A stretch of 64,000 nucleotides of DNA from Mesorhizobium sp. B4-1-3. Lineage in GTDB: Bacteria > Pseudomonadota > Alphaproteobacteria > Rhizobiales > Rhizobiaceae. The notes under the pieces were generated by a model, which was not told where the DNA came from, made no database searches, and saw only the letters and a list, made by a program, of their open reading frames with translations. The stretch is from assembly GCF_006439355.1 (NCBI RefSeq), contig NZ_VFTG01000011.1:1-64000 (forward strand), given 5' to 3'. The translations under genes were made by a program, and so were the position numbers. Below, piece after piece: positions 61,820-64,000 of this stretch; the stretch's first letter is position 1; every line of letters begins with the position of its first letter.

Positions 61820-62119
61820 ATGAAAACCATCCTCATTCCAGCTGTCGCCGGCCTGGCACTGATGGCCGGTATCGGCATCGCGGCCGCGGACGAGGTGATT
61901 GTCACCCCTGAGCAGCAGACCGTGGTCAAGGAATATGTCCACAAGCATCCGGTCGCCTCGGTCAACGTGCTCGGCCTCGAGCTCGGCATAGGCTCCACCG
62001 TGCCCGACACCGTCGAGCTGCAGGAGGTTCCGGACGTCCAGTACCGCTATGCGGTCGTCAACGATCACACGGTGCTGATCGACCCCGGCACGCGCCGCGT
62101 CGTGCAGGTGATCCAGTAA
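61820..62119 (+). CDS. Small secreted DUF1236 protein, paralogue
   Basis: A 99-residue protein closely related to that at 60346: signal peptide ending IAAAD, VIVTPEQQTVVKEYVHKHPV, then GIGSTVPDTVELQEVP and YRYAVVNDHTVLIDPGTRR. Own EcfG promoter and terminator. Likely a recent tandem paralogue with the same envelope stress role. Confidence 0.9.
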   Translation: MKTILIPAVAGLALMAGIGIAAADEVIVTPEQQTVVKEYVHKHPVASVNVLGLELGIGSTVPDTVELQEVPDVQYRYAVVNDHTVLIDPGTRRVVQVIQ

Positions 62120-62147
62120 CGGGTGGTCCAAGAACACTTGGGCCCTG

Positions 62148-62186
62148 AAGAGCCCGATCCTTCCGCGGAAGGATCGGGCTCTTTTC
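62148..62186 (+). terminator. Strong rho-independent terminator after the DUF1236 gene
   Basis: A 17-base perfect stem: AAGAGCCCGATCCTTCC against GGAAGGATCGGGCTCTT, followed by TTCGC after a four-T run; 28 bases after the stop at 62119. Confidence 0.9.
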
Positions 62187-62253
62187 GCATCCTCGCAAAA
62201 GGCCTAAAATACGCAGCGGTTTGGGAGGCAGCGAAGCGGAAGGAGTCGTTGCC

Positions 62254-62460
62254 ATGCATCATCCACACGTCGAATCACCTGACATCGCGCGCCAAGTCGA
62301 CAGGCTGCTGGCCGAGCGCGGCGATGGGCTGCTGTCGATCAGGAAGGCGGTCACGCTGCTGCGCGAGCGTACCGGAACCGAGCGTTCCGACGCCGATCTC
62401 ACCGGGCTGATCGTCAAGAAAGCCGCGCATCTCGGTATCATGGTCCTCTCCGACGACTAA
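62254..62460 (+). CDS. Small helical protein, unknown function
   Basis: A 68-residue protein with helices SPDIARQVDRLLAERGDG, LLSIRKAVTLLRERTG and LTGLIVKKAAHLGIMVL. ATG at 62254 follows GGAAGGAG. Not recognised; size and helices allow a DNA- or protein-binding role. Confidence 0.65.
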   Translation: MHHPHVESPDIARQVDRLLAERGDGLLSIRKAVTLLRERTGTERSDADLTGLIVKKAAHLGIMVLSDD

Positions 62461-62579
62461 CGAGCCATCACCTGAGCTTGCTTCAGCTGCGTCTGCGCAC
62501 CGCGTCGACACCCAAGACGCCGCGCGAAAATTCGGCTAGTGTTCGCGCTGGGGAACCGTCCCAACTTTAGGAGGCGACA

Positions 62580-62804
62580 GTGACGGACGACAGGCACGAA
62601 CGCATTCGCCAGCGGGCGCACGAGATCTGGGAGCAGGCCGGCCGGCCTGAGGGCGCGCATCTCGATCACTGGGACCGGGCGACCGCCGAGATCGATGCGG
62701 CGGGCAAGGCGAAGAGTCCGAAGAAGACCGCTGCCAAGGCCGAGAAGCCAAAAGCCAAGGCTCCCGCCAAGGCAAAGGCGGCCAAACCGAAAGCCAAGGC
62801 TTGA
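62580..62804 (+). CDS. DUF2934 protein with Lys/Ala-rich tail
   Basis: A 74-residue protein: DUF2934 core HERIRQRAHEIWEQAGRPEG then HWDRATAEI, followed by an alternating Lys/Ala/Pro tail (KSPKKTAAKAEKPKAKAP) like histone H1 or nucleoid proteins. GTG start at 62580 with AGGAGGCGAC. DNA binding by the tail is an inference. Confidence 0.8.
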   Translation: MTDDRHERIRQRAHEIWEQAGRPEGAHLDHWDRATAEIDAAGKAKSPKKTAAKAEKPKAKAPAKAKAAKPKAKA

Positions 62805-62979
62805 TCGCCGGCGGCCGCGCCGCCGCCGGCTCATCCCGATAAACGACCGGACTTGGCTCCTCCGCTTCTCGGCGGTATGGAGATGCTTCAACCTCCGTTG
62901 GGGCGGGGCGCGCTCCCAGGCTGGGGGCAACCAATGTTCAGATATCTTCTTGCGCCGGCGACCTCGGCGCGGCACCGCT

Positions 62980-63215
62980 CTTCGCGGTGGCGCCATGCCA
63001 GGCGGCGGTCGATCTCGGCCGCGCTCGCCGCGCCCGATCTCGTGCAGGGCGAGCTTTCGGTGTACGCCTCAACTGGGGCAATGCCGGCTACGCCAATGCC
63101 TTCGGCATCACTGGCGCCGCGGTGCTCAGCGAAGGCTTCGCCGATGGCGGCCGGCTGACCGGCACGCTCGGCATCCCTTCGCCGGCAGCCAGATTGGCGA
63201 CAGCGCGGGGCTGCA
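62980..63215 (+). pseudogene. Possible decayed outer-membrane beta-strand protein
   Basis: Frame fragments read FGVRLNWGNAGYANAFGITG then AAVLSEGFADGGRLTGTLGI and, one frame over, GSQIGDSAGLQFSG, typical of the alternating strands of beta-barrel or autotransporter ends, interrupted by a frameshift. No start or complete domain. Low confidence. Confidence 0.25.
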
Positions 63216-63233
63216 GTTCAGTGGTAGGGGAGG

Positions 63234-63443
63234 TTACCGCTTCCCTTGCTTTCCGGCGTATCGCGCGACCGCGCACAGGAAAGCCAGTGCGGCCGTATCG
63301 CAGGCGGCCCGCGACGGCGACGGGCCCTTGGCGAAAAGAACCGCGTCCGCGACGGGGATCGTCAGGCCGTGCTTGCGCGCGAATGAGATGACTTCGTAGG
63401 GCTGATCGTCGAGTTGTATGCCGATGTCGATGTGCTGGTTCAT
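63234..63443 (-). CDS. DUF3606-like small protein
   Basis: A 69-residue protein: INQ-type start (NQHIDIGIQLDDQPYEV), then FARKHGLTIPVADAVLFAKG and SRAACDTAALAFL. The order resembles DUF3606 proteins (Tyr-Glu, K-x-G-hydrophobic, K-x-G-P-S), but the match is loose. GGGAGGAA lies upstream of the ATG at 63443 (TTG at 63446 possible). Confidence 0.5.
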   Translation of the reverse strand: MNQHIDIGIQLDDQPYEVISFARKHGLTIPVADAVLFAKGPSPSRAACDTAALAFLCAVARYAGKQGKR

Positions 63444-63597
63444 CAAAACGAATTCCTCCCTGGTGTGCGGCTTTACCCTCCTTCGCCTGAGAGGAATTAA
63501 CCACCGGCCGTTCTTGCGCGTCCACCAATTGGCAATTGTGTGAAACGATGCATTTTTGGACGGGTGGCCTAAGGGTTGTAGCGGTGCGATTGTCTGG

Positions 63598-63945
63598 TCA
63601 CCATGCGTCGCTCGACCGGGCGAACCTTACCCCCGCCGCGATCATCGCGCTTTCGCATTCGCTGATCAGCCTCAGATTGCGCGAATACCGCGCCACCGTC
63701 TCCGGCAGCCAAGCCGCGCAAGCCTCGACATAGGCGCGGCCATGCACCAGCGTGCCGGTCGAAAGCCGCTCGTCCTTCTCCGCGATCACCTTCAGATATT
63801 GCCGGATGAAGCGTATGTCGTCGGCGATATCCTGGCTGGCCATGCGCCATGCGCCGGCGAGACGTTCGCGCTCCGCGAGCGGCAGTGGCGACAGCAAGGG
63901 GCGGAGAGGTCGGCAAAAGCGGCATGGTTCGCGGTGTCCAAGCAA
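63598..63945 (-). CDS. Helical hypothetical protein near window end
   Basis: A protein of up to 115 residues; the segment LAGAWRMASQDIADDIRF to SRNLRLISECESAMIAAG is regular amphipathic helix with natural composition, whereas competing frames are Arg/Pro-rich. TTG at 63945 has GAGGGG upstream; an ATG at 63843 would give an 81-residue version. Not recognised. Confidence 0.45.
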   Translation of the reverse strand: MLGHREPCRFCRPLRPLLSPLPLAERERLAGAWRMASQDIADDIRFIRQYLKVIAEKDERLSTGTLVHGRAYVEACAAWLPETVARYSRNLRLISECESAMIAAGVRFARSSDAW

Positions 63946-64000
63946 GTCCCCTCAAAAGAAGGGAGGTATCGTACTTTATGTACGAAATACAATCAAGCGC

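Overview
The window looks like a chromosomal segment of a Mesorhizobium-type alphaproteobacterium. The evidence is high G+C codon usage with mainly G/C third positions, a tandem pair of DUF768 proteins (a family I know mainly from Mesorhizobium), DUF982, DUF1127 and DUF1236 proteins, a SyrA/ExoX-like membrane protein, rhizobial dispersed repeats, an alphaproteobacterial LexA box (GAAC-N7-GAAC) and EcfG-like stress promoters (GGAAC-N16-CGTT). No rRNA, tRNA, CRISPR array, transposase or integrase was recognised.

Layout. 0.1-11.8 kb: housekeeping and metabolic genes (secreted Cys-rich protein, cupin, RibD-type reductase, lipoprotein, EthD-like protein, 3-methyladenine glycosylase, M20 amidohydrolase, GGDEF-EAL regulator, SbmA/BacA-type ABC exporter, nucleoside hydrolase, Stf0-type sulfotransferase, DOPA-dioxygenase-like protein). 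11.8-14.3 kb: a low-G+C island with a two-gene operon, an Abi/UG-class reverse transcriptase followed by a PD-(D/E)XK nuclease-like protein; this is the best candidate for an undescribed, probably anti-phage, system. 14.7-17.2 kb: small rhizobial genes bracketed by a decayed and an intact moaD-like gene. 17.2-20.8 kb: a three-subunit molybdenum hydroxylase. 21-29.5 kb: Imm11-like protein, VanZ-like protein, GlxA/AraC regulator, secreted glycine-rich and coiled-coil proteins, then a decaying aminotransferase/oxidoreductase cluster with a frameshift. 29.7-33.8 kb: a polyamine-type ABC importer (two permeases, Tat-type binding protein, ATPase). 34.0-38.6 kb: a type I secretion operon with its probable substrate, an RTX-GH16 glycanase. 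39-48.2 kb: a sugar-acid catabolic locus (SDR, SMP-30 lactonase, GntR regulator, enolase-superfamily dehydratase, CUT2 importer, second SDR, aldose epimerase). 48.2-51.3 kb: LexA-controlled dinB and small genes. 51.3-55 kb: divergent TadG-like paralogues with two TadE-like genes. 55-64 kb: a cell-envelope and stress region with secreted repeat proteins, a DnaJ-domain protein, two related structured-RNA candidates in inverted orientation, three DUF1236 genes and several EcfG-like promoters.

How the parts work together. The sugar locus forms a plausible non-phosphorylative route: uptake (RbsBCA type), mutarotation, oxidation by an SDR, lactone opening by SMP-30, dehydration by the MR/MLE enzyme, under a FadR-type GntR repressor with a CCTGT-N3-ACAGG site. 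The type I exporter and RTX glycanase form one secretion unit, probably for exopolysaccharide trimming. The reverse transcriptase and nuclease-like genes overlap and are probably co-translated. The 58-62 kb genes share general-stress-type promoters, suggesting a co-regulated envelope stress set. All assignments are from reading the sequence; no database search was possible.
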